DNA of 19,617 nucleotides from Dipetalonema caudispina (Eukaryota; Nematoda; Chromadorea; Rhabditida; Onchocercidae): positions 1-19,617 of the forward strand of contig JABVXV010000635.1 of the NCBI GenBank assembly GCA_013365325.1. Reading direction: 5' to 3'. Position 1 is the stretch's first letter, and every line of letters starts with the position of its first letter. Below are positions 1-10,251 of the stretch, piece by piece. A program made the position numbers and the translations under genes. The notes under the pieces are model-generated. The model was given only the letters and a program-made list of their open reading frames with translations, did no database searches and was not told where the DNA came from.

Positions 1-121
<121 letters not shown>

Positions 122-3100
122 ATTATCACCATCAGTTGTAAGATATACACCAAGAAGCTATTGTTTTTATTTATATTTAGACATTTTTTCCCCACATATT
201 TAATATATGAATATTTTTATTTAATTACTAAATTGTTATCGAATAACCAATTATTTTGATTGTAAATGAAAAAGAGTTTGACGATCGCCTCCCAATGGAT
301 CATTTTTCACATTTCAACAATGTCATGGTGAATCCTCACATACATACATATATATTTATGCATATATATACGTAGTAATGATTCATTTTTTACATTTCAA
401 TAACGTCACGATACGTATTTGTATATCTATGCATCATTTCACTTCAATTCATTTCATTGGATTCTTTGCTTTTTTTGTTGCATTCATAATTAGAGATAAG
501 AATTTAGTAAAATCAAGAATAAAAAAAAGAAAAAGTGGAATTATTATGTTTAAATTGATTATAATTATATAAATTAAATCAATAAATATAACAACTTTAA
601 TTATTTGTATAGATGCAGTGCTAATATTAATTAATTTATTTATTCATTTTTTTGTTAAAAACAAAAAAATCTTATAATTTTTGTTAGATGAAATAATAAA
701 AAAAAATTATTCAGATTTCTTTTGTTTTTGTTATGAATGAATAAATCTCTCATGGAATGAGTTCCCAAAGTTCCCATGATGAAAGTTTTAAATAATTCTG
801 CTTATTATTATGAGCAAAAATTCAAAAACAAGTTTGTGATATTATTTGTTGCTTTTGACTAAAAAAACTATTTTTTATAATTTGAAAAATTGCTGTACAG
901 TTTTTTCTCCCTTTTTTAACTCAAAATCAGAGCAAAATTCTGTTTATATTATGCATCAATAATTTATAACAAATTGACAAGTTTTAAAGGTTAGTTAATC
1001 ATTTTGTTTGTTGAAAGCAGGGAAGTTTCATAGTTTCCATATGATTTACTTGTCCGTCTTTTTTTCGTTTCAAACACTGAATTAAATTTACGAATTTATG
1101 ACTCATATTCTAAAAAAAAAAATTTAAATGATTATTTTGGAACTGATATCAACAATTTAACAATATCTTTTGGAAAATCGGTATATGTGACTTAAAGCTA
1201 TAAAATTACCGCTGAAAATTGCCAAAATGTCCGAATGATTTTTGTTGACAACAACTTTTCGTGGCCTTCAAATATTTTAATATCACCATTTTACATTTGT
1301 ATTATTTGTAACTTTTAAAAGGATTTTGCGGGTTGTTTAGAAGAAACTTTAACTTCTCATTCGACAAAAATGTTTAACATTTATATAAATTCTCAAAATT
1401 TTTACATCATTGAGACATGAAATAAGGTGGGAAACAAAATTCACTTAAAATTTATGCAACTAAAAAAAATTTCTATGGTTTCTGAAATTTCTAAAAAATT
1501 TCTATAACATATTGAAAAATAATCACTTCTTTTTTTCTGCTTAAACTATTCTTTAATTTTTTTCTAAAATTTTCCCAAATAATTTTTTTTCTTCATTATT
1601 TGTTTTAAAATATGTTATTAAATGATAAAGAATGATGGAGAAAATGAAGGAATAAAAGCAAAGAAATATAAAATTGTTATAATATAAATAACTTTTTTAA
1701 AATTGCCATAATTTAAAATTTTCCGTTTCACTAATTTAATTTCAATGTATAAGATTTTTTGAATGAATTGGGAGGAATGATTGAGATAGAATAAATATTC
1801 ATCGATTTTATATTATTTATATTTGGTAAGATCTCATTATTTATATATTTCTGAATGAATTAAATAAAACAAATCTGGGGCATTGTTATTAAACTATGAA
1901 AAATATGAGAATTAAATTAATGAAATACAGTAATTAATCATGCATTCATTAACCTATTTAAAATGTATCAATCAGTTTTATAATACTTTGCTAAGCTGTG
2001 CTTTTATGCATATAATTTTATGTTGCTAATATTAAAATTTTTATATTCTATGTTCAAATATATTTTTTCTAATTTTCCTTTTTTATTAGGCTTTTGATCA
2101 TAATCAAATTTCTTTCTGATAATGTCACATATATTTTCCTTTTGCCTTGTCCTCTTCATTCTCGTATTTCAAGCACCGTTTATCGATAATTAAAATATTT
2201 AGTAATATGGGAGAAAAATTTAAATTGAATCGTTAATTTGACCAAACCGTTAATTACCAAAATCACGTTATTAATTTTTAAATTATTCAATATTTCATGA
2301 CAGCAAATTTCGCATCTTTTAACGAAAACAAAAAATAACTGATAAATTTCATAATGTTAATGTTTCCTATATTGTAATTAGCTCATCCATTCTTTTTAGC
2401 CGATAAGCTTACAGTGCAAAATTATAATTCACAGTTTTACACATGTTTAAAAGGGGCAACAAACAATTTAAAAACAAATAAAGCTAATTTTCAAAACTAT
2501 GTTCACTAATATTCAATTATTATTTAGTTCTTTGATATTTTTAGACAGAATCAAAAGATTGTGATTGAATATTCGGTGTAATAATTATCAACTAACTTAT
2601 TAATATGACCCAAATAATCATCGTTAATTAAAATCGCTGCCAATGATTTGGAAATATGCATCACTAATTAGTTGATTTAATTGTTAACTTTAATTCCTTG
2701 AAAAGTTTGAAATTTTACTCGTTTCTTCTCCTCAAATAATACGGACTAAACCGAATAGATTAAGTAGAAAAATATTAGATTTGGTTAACTCTTTTTTACA
2801 AATAATTTTTTTTTTCTCTAAATATTATTCATTTACTTGTTTGTACTTCTTTATAAATGTAACTTTTCTTCTCGTTGTTATATTTCCATTTAATTTAACG
2901 TATTTAATTGAATCTGTAAAATGTACTTGTAGATTAAGCCTTGAAATACCATTAAAATATAAATGCATGAAAGCATTAAATAAATCGATGGCTTATTGAT
3001 TGGAGGAAATTGGGAATAACGATCAAAGATCGATCAATTGATGGTTGAATTAATGTGAACGATTTAATGGTTGATAATTTTACACTTTTATAAAGTCCCT

Positions 3101-4037
3101 TTCATTTGTTGATAATCTCTTTGACAGCTTTTTTTCCATAATTGAAAGAATTGATATTTTATTCAAAGAAAAAACAAATGAACTAATTAGCAAACTAAAC
3201 TTGTGGAGAATTTCTTAAATTTTGAGGAAAAAAATTTCAAAAAATGAACAAAGTTTAATCGTTGCAATTTGAAATTTTATCGCTTATTTGAGATCTTCCA
3301 GCAAATTAAATATCTTTCAAATTTATTGTAAAACATTGTGTTACAATAAAATATATGAAAGATCATCAAATGAATGCTGTTAATTATATAGTTAAAAAAA
3401 AATGAAATACATCGATCGTTACAATAATTCGAATATGATAAAAGTATGATAAGTTCGTTGGTAGCAGTAGAAGTTTATAATTATAATTCATATTTGTCAT
3501 AGCAAAATTAAATGTCATATAAGTATTTCTCCACTTTTTATATTTTGCATAGTTACGATAACCATACAGGTATTTTACTAAATAAATGTAAAATAAATAT
3601 TTTGGCATACATTAATGATAAGTAATTATCTACCAATTCATATTAACAATTCTAATTTACTTTTGTAAACTCTTACTGGTAAAAAAAAGGTGGAAAAAAG
3701 TAGAATGTGGATAACTCATTTAGAGAGGTATGAAAATTCTGACCTCTGATACTGTTTCCTTGTTCGATTGCTAAAATTTGCTTCTCGATCCAAATGATCA
3801 ATTGTGCTGGCAGGAAGAATTTGCTGTGCTTATCGTATTTGGTGATTTAATTTTTTTTCCCAGCAATTTCAATTGTCACGGCTTTTTTTTCTTCTAATAA
3901 TCTTTGCAAATAATTTTGATAAAAAATGAAAAATTATGAAATCAAAAAGTTATTTGAAATGAAAAAAAGTAGACGGAATTAATGGCAAAATAAAAGGTAA
4001 GCTAAAGAAGAACTTGAAATCTTCTAGAATTTTATAA
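122..4037. other. AT-rich stretch with no recognisable gene
   Basis: I see no exon set, RNA gene or mobile element here. Open frames are short, made of low-complexity hydrophobic or Asn/Ile/Lys-rich peptides, and lack paired splice sites. The sequence is dominated by A and T runs. The only internal structure noted is the imperfect direct repeat at 298-411. It could be intergenic sequence or a long intron of an unseen gene. Confidence 0.55.
298..411. repeat. imperfect direct repeat, two copies about 82 bp apart
   Basis: A unit of about 32 bp starting GATCATTTTTCACATTTCAA at 298 returns at 380 as GATTCATTTTTTACATTTCA, followed by an equally similar tail (AATGTCATGG versus AACGTCACGA). A few substitutions and one inserted base separate the copies. 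They flank an ATACATACATATATAT-type simple stretch. It is probably a local duplication, and no function is implied. Confidence 0.6.
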
Positions 4038-4043
4038 TTTATT
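4038..4043 (-). promoter_or_regulatory. AATAAA polyadenylation signal (candidate)
   Basis: The plus strand reads TTTATT, so the minus strand reads AATAAA. It lies about 53 bases beyond the stop codon of the minus-strand open frame ending at 4096. That is a normal place for a 3'-end signal of a small gene. In such AT-rich DNA the hexamer also occurs by chance, so it supports the neighbouring candidate gene only weakly. Confidence 0.25.
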
Positions 4044-4095
4044 GAAAACATACTAACAATTTTGTAAATGTATAAAATGTGACAATTTTCACTGT

Positions 4096-4477
4096 TTAAA
4101 TTGAAATCGTTAGTGCTAACGTCTCAAATTTCCTTTTGAAACGAATAATTGAAGTGGATTTGCATTTTCTGCAAATTTCAATTCTGATGGTAATTTTAGG
4201 AATGACTTTTAAAATTCTACACTTTATTTCTAATGGAGCTTTTATGTAAGCTTTATAGTATTGTAAAAAATGCGCTACTAACTTCACGTTATTCCCTTCT
4301 TCCATTCTGGTAGTCAAATTAATTATTAGTGGACATTCGGATAAGTTTGCCTTATTTAATCCAGTCACGTAATTATACGTCAATTGACGGAATAACGTTT
4401 ACTGCACACATCATATTATCATTGAGGCATGCAAAGATAATTACAGCAGTTTTCAGCAAACCAATAATTACTTTCAT
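4096..4477 (-). pseudogene. possible small secreted-protein gene, broken by a frame change
   Basis: On the minus strand an ATG at 4477 opens a 34-codon frame. Its product starts with Lys and a hydrophobic core (VIIGLLKTAVIIFACL), looks like a cleavable signal peptide, and ends at a TAA near 4373. The adjoining frame overlaps it around 4373-4383 and stays open to a TAA at 4096. It encodes about 95 residues with four cysteines, including a CRKC pair, and is rich in Lys and Arg toward its end. A one-base frame change, or an unusually short intron removed from the region 4350-4410, would join signal peptide to body. No donor/acceptor pair of normal quality and spacing is visible: the donor-like GTAAAC would have to pair with the weak acceptor AATAAG. 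I do not recognise the family. An open frame of this length could occur by chance at this base composition, so the signal-peptide-like start and the downstream AATAAA are the main arguments. It may be a pseudogene, a real gene with a missed intron, or chance. Confidence 0.27.
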
Positions 4478-4616
4478 ATCATTATTGAAGTACTTTCTTT
4501 GCATTTCAATATTATAAGAACATACAATCTTTTTTCTCTTTATTTCAATTTTTCGAAACATAAAATAATTTATTAATTGTTCTATGATAATTTATGGGTT
4601 CTTTTTTTTTTCTGAT

Positions 4617-4637
4617 GGTAGGGAAGGGGTGGGGAGG
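4617..4637 (+). other. short G-rich patch
   Basis: GG-TA-GGG-AA-GGGG-T-GGGG-A-GG occurs inside DNA that is otherwise almost free of G runs. Three runs have three or more Gs and the outer runs have only two. A two-tier G-quadruplex is therefore conceivable, but a classical three-tier one is not complete. Confidence 0.4.
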
Positions 4638-6426
4638 AATTTTTTTACAAAAATACTTAGATATGTAATCGTAATGGAATATTTAAAACATTTACTAAAT
4701 ATGAAACTAATAAAAATATTGTAAGCGGAATAGGAAAAATAGTAAAATATATTGGAATGATATTTTAATACAAAAGAAATGCAGTGATTTTTTGAAAATA
4801 TAACCATTGTTCGCATTAAAAAAATGAAAAAATAATAGACTATATTTGAGTTAAACAAATTTTTTGTTAAGAATGAAAATTTTTTTCAAACATATTTTAT
4901 TGATTTATTCTTCTAATTTAAATATGCTTCATCGTACTTGACGATATCTTGCAATAAGATACCATCTGAAATGATTAGCAATTTTTCTTCCAATCTCGAC
5001 AAGTACTAATAGAGCCAAAATCCAATGTGACATTAATTTAATATCAATTTAGGAATGAGAAAAAAATCCTTTTAGTATTTTATTTTCGTTCAAGAAATGG
5101 TTAAGATAATCTGAAGGTAAACTGAGGATGTAATTTAAATTAAAAAATAAAAGAAATTGTAGCATTATAATTGTTAATTTGAACACCTTAATAAAATAGG
5201 ACATTTTTTGTCAATTAAATTTGTTTATATAAAAAAGAACAAAATTTATTTCCTTCCAACAATTTCAAAAAACAACAGTAAAAATTTCTACAAAGAAGGG
5301 AATATGAGCATTAAAAACAAGGAAGAAAGTTGGAGTTTTAAAGTTTTTTTTTTTGTCATTTATATATTGTAAGAAAATTTTGTAAAATTTTGAAGTTGAA
5401 AAATTTTTGGAGACTGAAAAAAACAAAAACAAAAAAAAAAATTAAAAAAGGTCAAAAGTATAGGAAATAAATAGAAATGTGTATTCGTGGAACTTTTCAA
5501 ATATTCTTTTAGCTCAAATTCTCGACTGGGACATTTCCTTCAATTGTCTAATTAATCAAACTTAATATATTACATTTGCGATTTTGTACTAATCAAAACG
5601 CGTTTTCCACTTTTATCAATTTTGAATCTAAAAAAAAATTACGTTCTTGACGCAAAATTTTCCTTCCTTTCCCTTTTTTGACTTCGCTCAGTGTTAACTT
5701 TTTTTTTTTATCACATTGTTTATGAAACATTTTCAAATATTTGTTTTTTTTTTTACCAGTTATTACCGTATTCGATTAATGAATTCGACTAATTTCAACT
5801 AATGCTTATTTAACTGATTCATTTCATTGATGAATAATTATCATTTGTTTTCATTTCTGTTTTAATCTTAGCTCACTTCTTACTTCTTATTGAATTAGTG
5901 ACTAATTAATTTTTCTCTTTTACAATTGAAACTTTTTATATTTGCTTACATAACAAATTTACACTAAAATTTAGATTTTTTCCTCATTTTTGTTCATTTT
6001 TTCATTGTTTACATAATGCCATTAAATTTAAATGGATATATTGCTTCATATACTTTCTTAAAATTATAGGAAAAAGCAAATATATGACAGCTTTCTGCTT
6101 ACAACGTTTTCCTTTTACTATATGATATATGCGAAAATACGGTTAATAACAACAGATTAGTTTTCCTGAAGTCTATTACTTGGCTCATTTTATCATTTCT
6201 TATTAAAAAACATTTTGTTAAATGTAAAATACGTAAGAAGTATCAGTACGTAACTACACTATTTACTTACTTTTCCATAGCAAATGAAATTTTACTCTGT
6301 CAATAATACGAGTATTGATTTTCTTTTAAAAAAAAAAAAGTGAGAATCGTACAAATTATCATTTCTGAAATAAATTTCAAAAAAATACTTTTTTACCACT
6401 TTTTAAAACGAATTTTTTTTGAAAAG

Positions 6427-6497
6427 AAATTTTATATTTTAGTTAAATAATTTTAATCATGACTAATTAAAAGAATGTTACGAATGTTAGTAATTCT
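6427..6497 (+). repeat. dispersed repeat, copy A
   Basis: This segment matches 7100-7153 in order: a TTATATTTTAG(T/C)TAAAT block, then an exact 25-base core (6466-6490) containing AAGAATGTTACGAATGTTAG, then (T/A)AATTC. Copy A carries extra bases between the two blocks. The core is too long and too GC-containing to be a chance match in this background. Confidence 0.65.
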
Positions 6498-7099
6498 TAC
6501 AACATCTTTCAAGTAACAGTAGAAGTGTTTATGAGTCGTAGAATAATTTTAGATATTACTCAATTTTTGAAATACATCAATAATACAGAAATTTAAATTG
6601 TGTTCTAGAACTTATCGCACACTACATATATCTTAGCAAATATATAAAACTTTTCTTAAACTTTAAAAAGTAAAATTTTCACGTCTCAAATTTCCATCTT
6701 CTTTTCGTATTTCAGGAAAAAACTTATTAAAATAAATGAATCATAAGCATTTTCCTTATATTGTAGCACACTAAATAATGACTTTTATCTTATCAGTAAT
6801 CTATACACGCTTCCTTTACTTTTTTTTATAAAAATTTAACGCTCAGTTTTCCAGAAATGGAAAAACAAAAAAAAATATTTGGAGAAGAATCTAAAAATTG
6901 TTATAATATTCAGGTTTTATTTCATAAAATTATAAAAGAAAAAAACATTTGGTTTACTTTATGCTTTAATGGCAATTTGTTTGATTTTTTTTCAATGTTT
7001 CATGGATATATATATCAATTACTATAATTTATGCAACATAATAATAGAAAAGAACAAATCATTCTTCCATTCTTGCCTTTTTGGATTGAAGTAATATTT

Positions 7100-7153
7100 G
7101 AAAATTATATTTTAGCTAAATTATTAAAAGAATGTTACGAATGTTAGAAATTC
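7100..7153 (+). repeat. dispersed repeat, copy B
   Basis: Direct-orientation partner of 6427-6497. The exact 25-base core lies at 7123-7147, about 657 bp downstream of the first. There are no terminal inverted repeats or coding potential, so this is a decayed duplication or a fragment of a dispersed family. Confidence 0.65.
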
Positions 7154-10030
7154 ATATGTTAGAAGATGCATTAAAAGGTTATAAGTTATACTGATAATAT
7201 TGCGTGATAGGGTATGTGAAATTTGCAAATTAATTTTGCCGCAGAAATCTTGCAATAATTTTAACTTTCCTGAATTAAAACAATAAAGCGATTAGAAATC
7301 GCTGTAATAATTTAATTTAATTTAATTGTTAATTTCTCACTATTTTCTTATGTAAAGGAAATCAGATTCTTTAAAAATACATTGTTTATAAATAACACAT
7401 AGTAATTTCCACATCTTATAGTTATGTATTTTATTTTTATTGGCACATTAAGTACAATCATCGAGCGATCTTTTTTCTTGGATTTCTAAAAATGGGAAAT
7501 AATAAAAAATTTCAAGTTGAAATTTTTCAAATCTTCCAAAAAATCATCTCCGTTATCATGCTACAAAAATGAATTCCTTAAATGTTTTCGTTTGACTGGG
7601 AAAATATTTTTGTTTTACCATTTTTTACCAATTCTTCAATGTTTATTTCTCATATCATGAAGTTATGATCTGTTTAAACTTTTGAAAAGTTTTTAAATAA
7701 CAAAATTTGTAAAATACATATTCTAAGAACATCAAGCTGCAATATCGTAAATGACATCACTGTTGAGATCATTGCTGAAATTTATTTTAAATTATTTGAA
7801 ACATTACTAAAGCAATGAAGTCTATTTGTATGCTTAAATATTAAAACTATTTGAACTTCGAAGCAAATACTTTTTTCTTTCATCGATTATTGGTAATGCA
7901 ATAAAATTTGTTAATTTGATAAAAATTAATTCATTTCATTTTTCTTCATGCATTTTTTCCTTTTTTCTTTGTGCATTTCTATCATAGATTTGATAATTAT
8001 TTCAAACAAAAAAAAAGCTCTTTTTTTTGCAATTTCATTTTTCGAAAAAAACCGCTTTCTTTTTAACCATTATTTGTTAAATTATAGGCTGAAATAGAAT
8101 AAAAGAAGCTAACTTCAAATAATGGCGTTTTTATCAGTCTACTGATTATATCATAATATTTAACATCAAACTTTTCCGTACAAATTACTACTATCGTTAC
8201 ATTACAGTTAGTTTAACCAATTTACTTCCAGCTGTTAGACTTACTTTAGGATTTTTTTTGTTTCTATTAGAGATTACTTGATTTATGTACTTTACTTCAA
8301 TTGTTTTACAAATTTTGAACAAAACTACGGGTAAAATTTTATTTCGAAACTTCAAATTTAAACAAAGCATTACTTAGTTATTTGTTTTAATCATTTATAT
8401 CACAAAGAACGATTTCATTTCCAATTGAACGATAGATCGAAAAAGAGAAAAGCTTATTTTATCTTTTTACAATAAACTTTTTTCTTCAATCCAACTACCA
8501 CTGTAATATTCATACTCAAATATGACCCAATTAGTTTCGATATTTTTTCTAAAATTCAGCTTCAGGTGATGGAGTGAAATAAATTAATCAGTGGTATATA
8601 TCTAATTGAAATATTAACATTCAAAATTCGAAATTCGCATAATGTCAAAGAGTGGGAATAATTACTATGAAAATATTCGAATCTATAATTGCATTCGTAA
8701 GATTTATTGTGCTATTACATAAATATAGCTTTTTGATACAATAATTGAGTGGTTTTCAAGTAACATTAGATAATGAAGATTTAGTTTTTCATTTCTTATT
8801 AAAAGAAAAAAAGACAGAGAGAAGAATTGATGATGGTGAAAGAGAAATCTTCTCAGTGTTACCAAATGTTTTGCACAAAGCAAGGGTAGAGAGAATCTTA
8901 TCATGATATCAGGAGAATCTGATAAATTTGGATATTTCATGAGGTAAGAATGCAAATCAAAAAATATTGATTTAATAAATGAATGTAAATCATCATTACA
9001 TTCATATTTAAATCTTTTCAGCTAATTAATTATTTTAGAGTTGTTTTAGCTATGATTTTTTTTTTTTGAATTTACTTAGTAAATTCACTTTAATATATGC
9101 TTAAACATTCATATCAAACTTATTATTTCATGTTTCATACGTTGGGAATTTCAAATCAATTCTCATCCATTTAAGATTTTTCAGCAAAAGATATTTGAAG
9201 CTTAAATATTTCTCAATCAATATTCAAAATTTAAATTTTGAACAAATCAAACAGTTTCTAACTAACGGCTATTTACAGTTTTCACATTAAACCATACCAA
9301 TCAATTATTCTAATTAGTCATAATTTTCACTATCGGTAACCATTTTCTCTCCTTAATGATTAATTATAATTTATCAAACAATACAAATAAGTTAACCATA
9401 TTTTCTGATATATTTAAGGAAACTTAGTTGTAATTACAATCCCTGTCATACATTATCATTATCAACCAGTGGTCAGATGAGGTAGTTTAGTTAATTTATT
9501 GCAGAAAATTGAACATAGAAACAAGTCTTATTCAACATTCCAATGATATCAAATATCAAAAAATTTTTTTTCCCAAATCTCATAAAATTATTCATGCATA
9601 TTTCCTCCTTATTCTACATTTTAAGAATGATTTTTAAACAGTTAAAATTACGTTTTCTAAAAAGCCTACAAAATGTTTTTAGCAAGAATGAATATGACAT
9701 TTTTTTTTTTTTTTTTTGTATATGAATTGCTTTTCTTCCTTCTTAATATATTCCCGTTTTCCAATATGGGTCGCGAATTTCTAGAAATAAAATAAATCTT
9801 TTCAAAATTTCCTTTAGTAAAATTTGCAACTTTACTAATTTATTTCTTGCCTTACAGTATTGAAAAAATGTTATTTCAAATGAGTCACATCAATTTTCTT
9901 TCATTACAAAAATTTAAATAGTTTTGCACTCAAAAACATGCGTCAATTTCAATCTGATTTTTGCTCATTTATGAAATGGTAATTGCATGAAGTTTTACTT
10001 AATTTAATGCTAATATAATCTATTAATTAA

Positions 10031-10039
10031 TTATTTCAG
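10031..10039 (+). promoter_or_regulatory. 3' splice acceptor (TTATTTCAG) at the 5' end of the gene
   Basis: This is an excellent nematode acceptor placed 57 bases before the first in-frame ATG of the glycosyltransferase gene. Nematode mRNAs often receive a 22-nt spliced leader at exactly such a site, which would make 10040 the first genomic base of the mature mRNA. Alternatively it is a cis acceptor. The gene's frame is open from here to the ATG (19 codons, no stop), so an upstream coding exon cannot be excluded. Confidence 0.6.
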
Positions 10040-10046
10040 AATAAAA

Positions 10047-10058
10047 ATGCAACTGTAA
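10047..10058 (+). other. three-codon upstream ORF (ATG CAA CTG TAA)
   Basis: If transcripts begin at the acceptor ending at 10039, the first ATG met by a scanning ribosome is at 10047. It is in a different frame from the enzyme and stops after three codons, 38 bases before the main ATG at 10097. It could lower translation of the enzyme. If the upstream exon is coding, this ATG has no meaning. Confidence 0.35.
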
Positions 10059-10096
10059 TCGAAATACGTCGAAAATTGTCCACACTTATTTGTTCA

Positions 10097-10251
10097 ATGA
10101 AGAATGCAAAAAACATTTGGAACATTTATTTTTGCTCTATTATATTTATTACTATTTTTGCTGTATTACTATTTCTTTCAACAATTGTTATCATAAGTAA
10201 ATTGGATAGTACTACGATGTATAAGCAACATTATAATGATGATATTTTACG
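10097..10251 (+). CDS. glycosyltransferase exon 1 (tail, signal anchor, stem start)
   Basis: The ATG at 10097 begins a frame encoding a short basic tail, a helix of about 24 hydrophobic residues and a polar stem (SKLDSTTMYKQHYNDDIL). The exon ends in phase 2 after TTACG at the donor GTTAGT. That donor is weaker than consensus, but it is the only one giving an open junction with exon 2 (CG+A = Arg52). Confidence 0.85.

Larger units (their letters stand above)
4562..10030. other. AT-rich non-coding stretch upstream of the glycosyltransferase gene
   Basis: Over 5 kb with no recognisable exon, RNA gene or element with termini. Long T and A runs are frequent, for example 18 Ts at 9700-9717. Short open frames near 4592-4858, 8704-8955 (minus) and 9543-9725 (plus) give low-complexity products without splice support. 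The notable items are a G-rich patch at 4617-4637 and a dispersed repeat pair at 6427-6497 and 7100-7153. The last part presumably contains the promoter of the gene that follows, but no core promoter element stands out. Confidence 0.55.

Noticed and set aside
2781..2999. 72-codon plus-strand frame with a hydrophobic start
   Set aside because: Phenylalanine and isoleucine runs come from poly-T tracts. No acceptor, donor or family resemblance is seen, and the length is within chance expectation.
8704..8955. 83-codon minus-strand frame
   Set aside because: The composition follows the local pyrimidine bias and no motif, signal peptide or splice support is visible.
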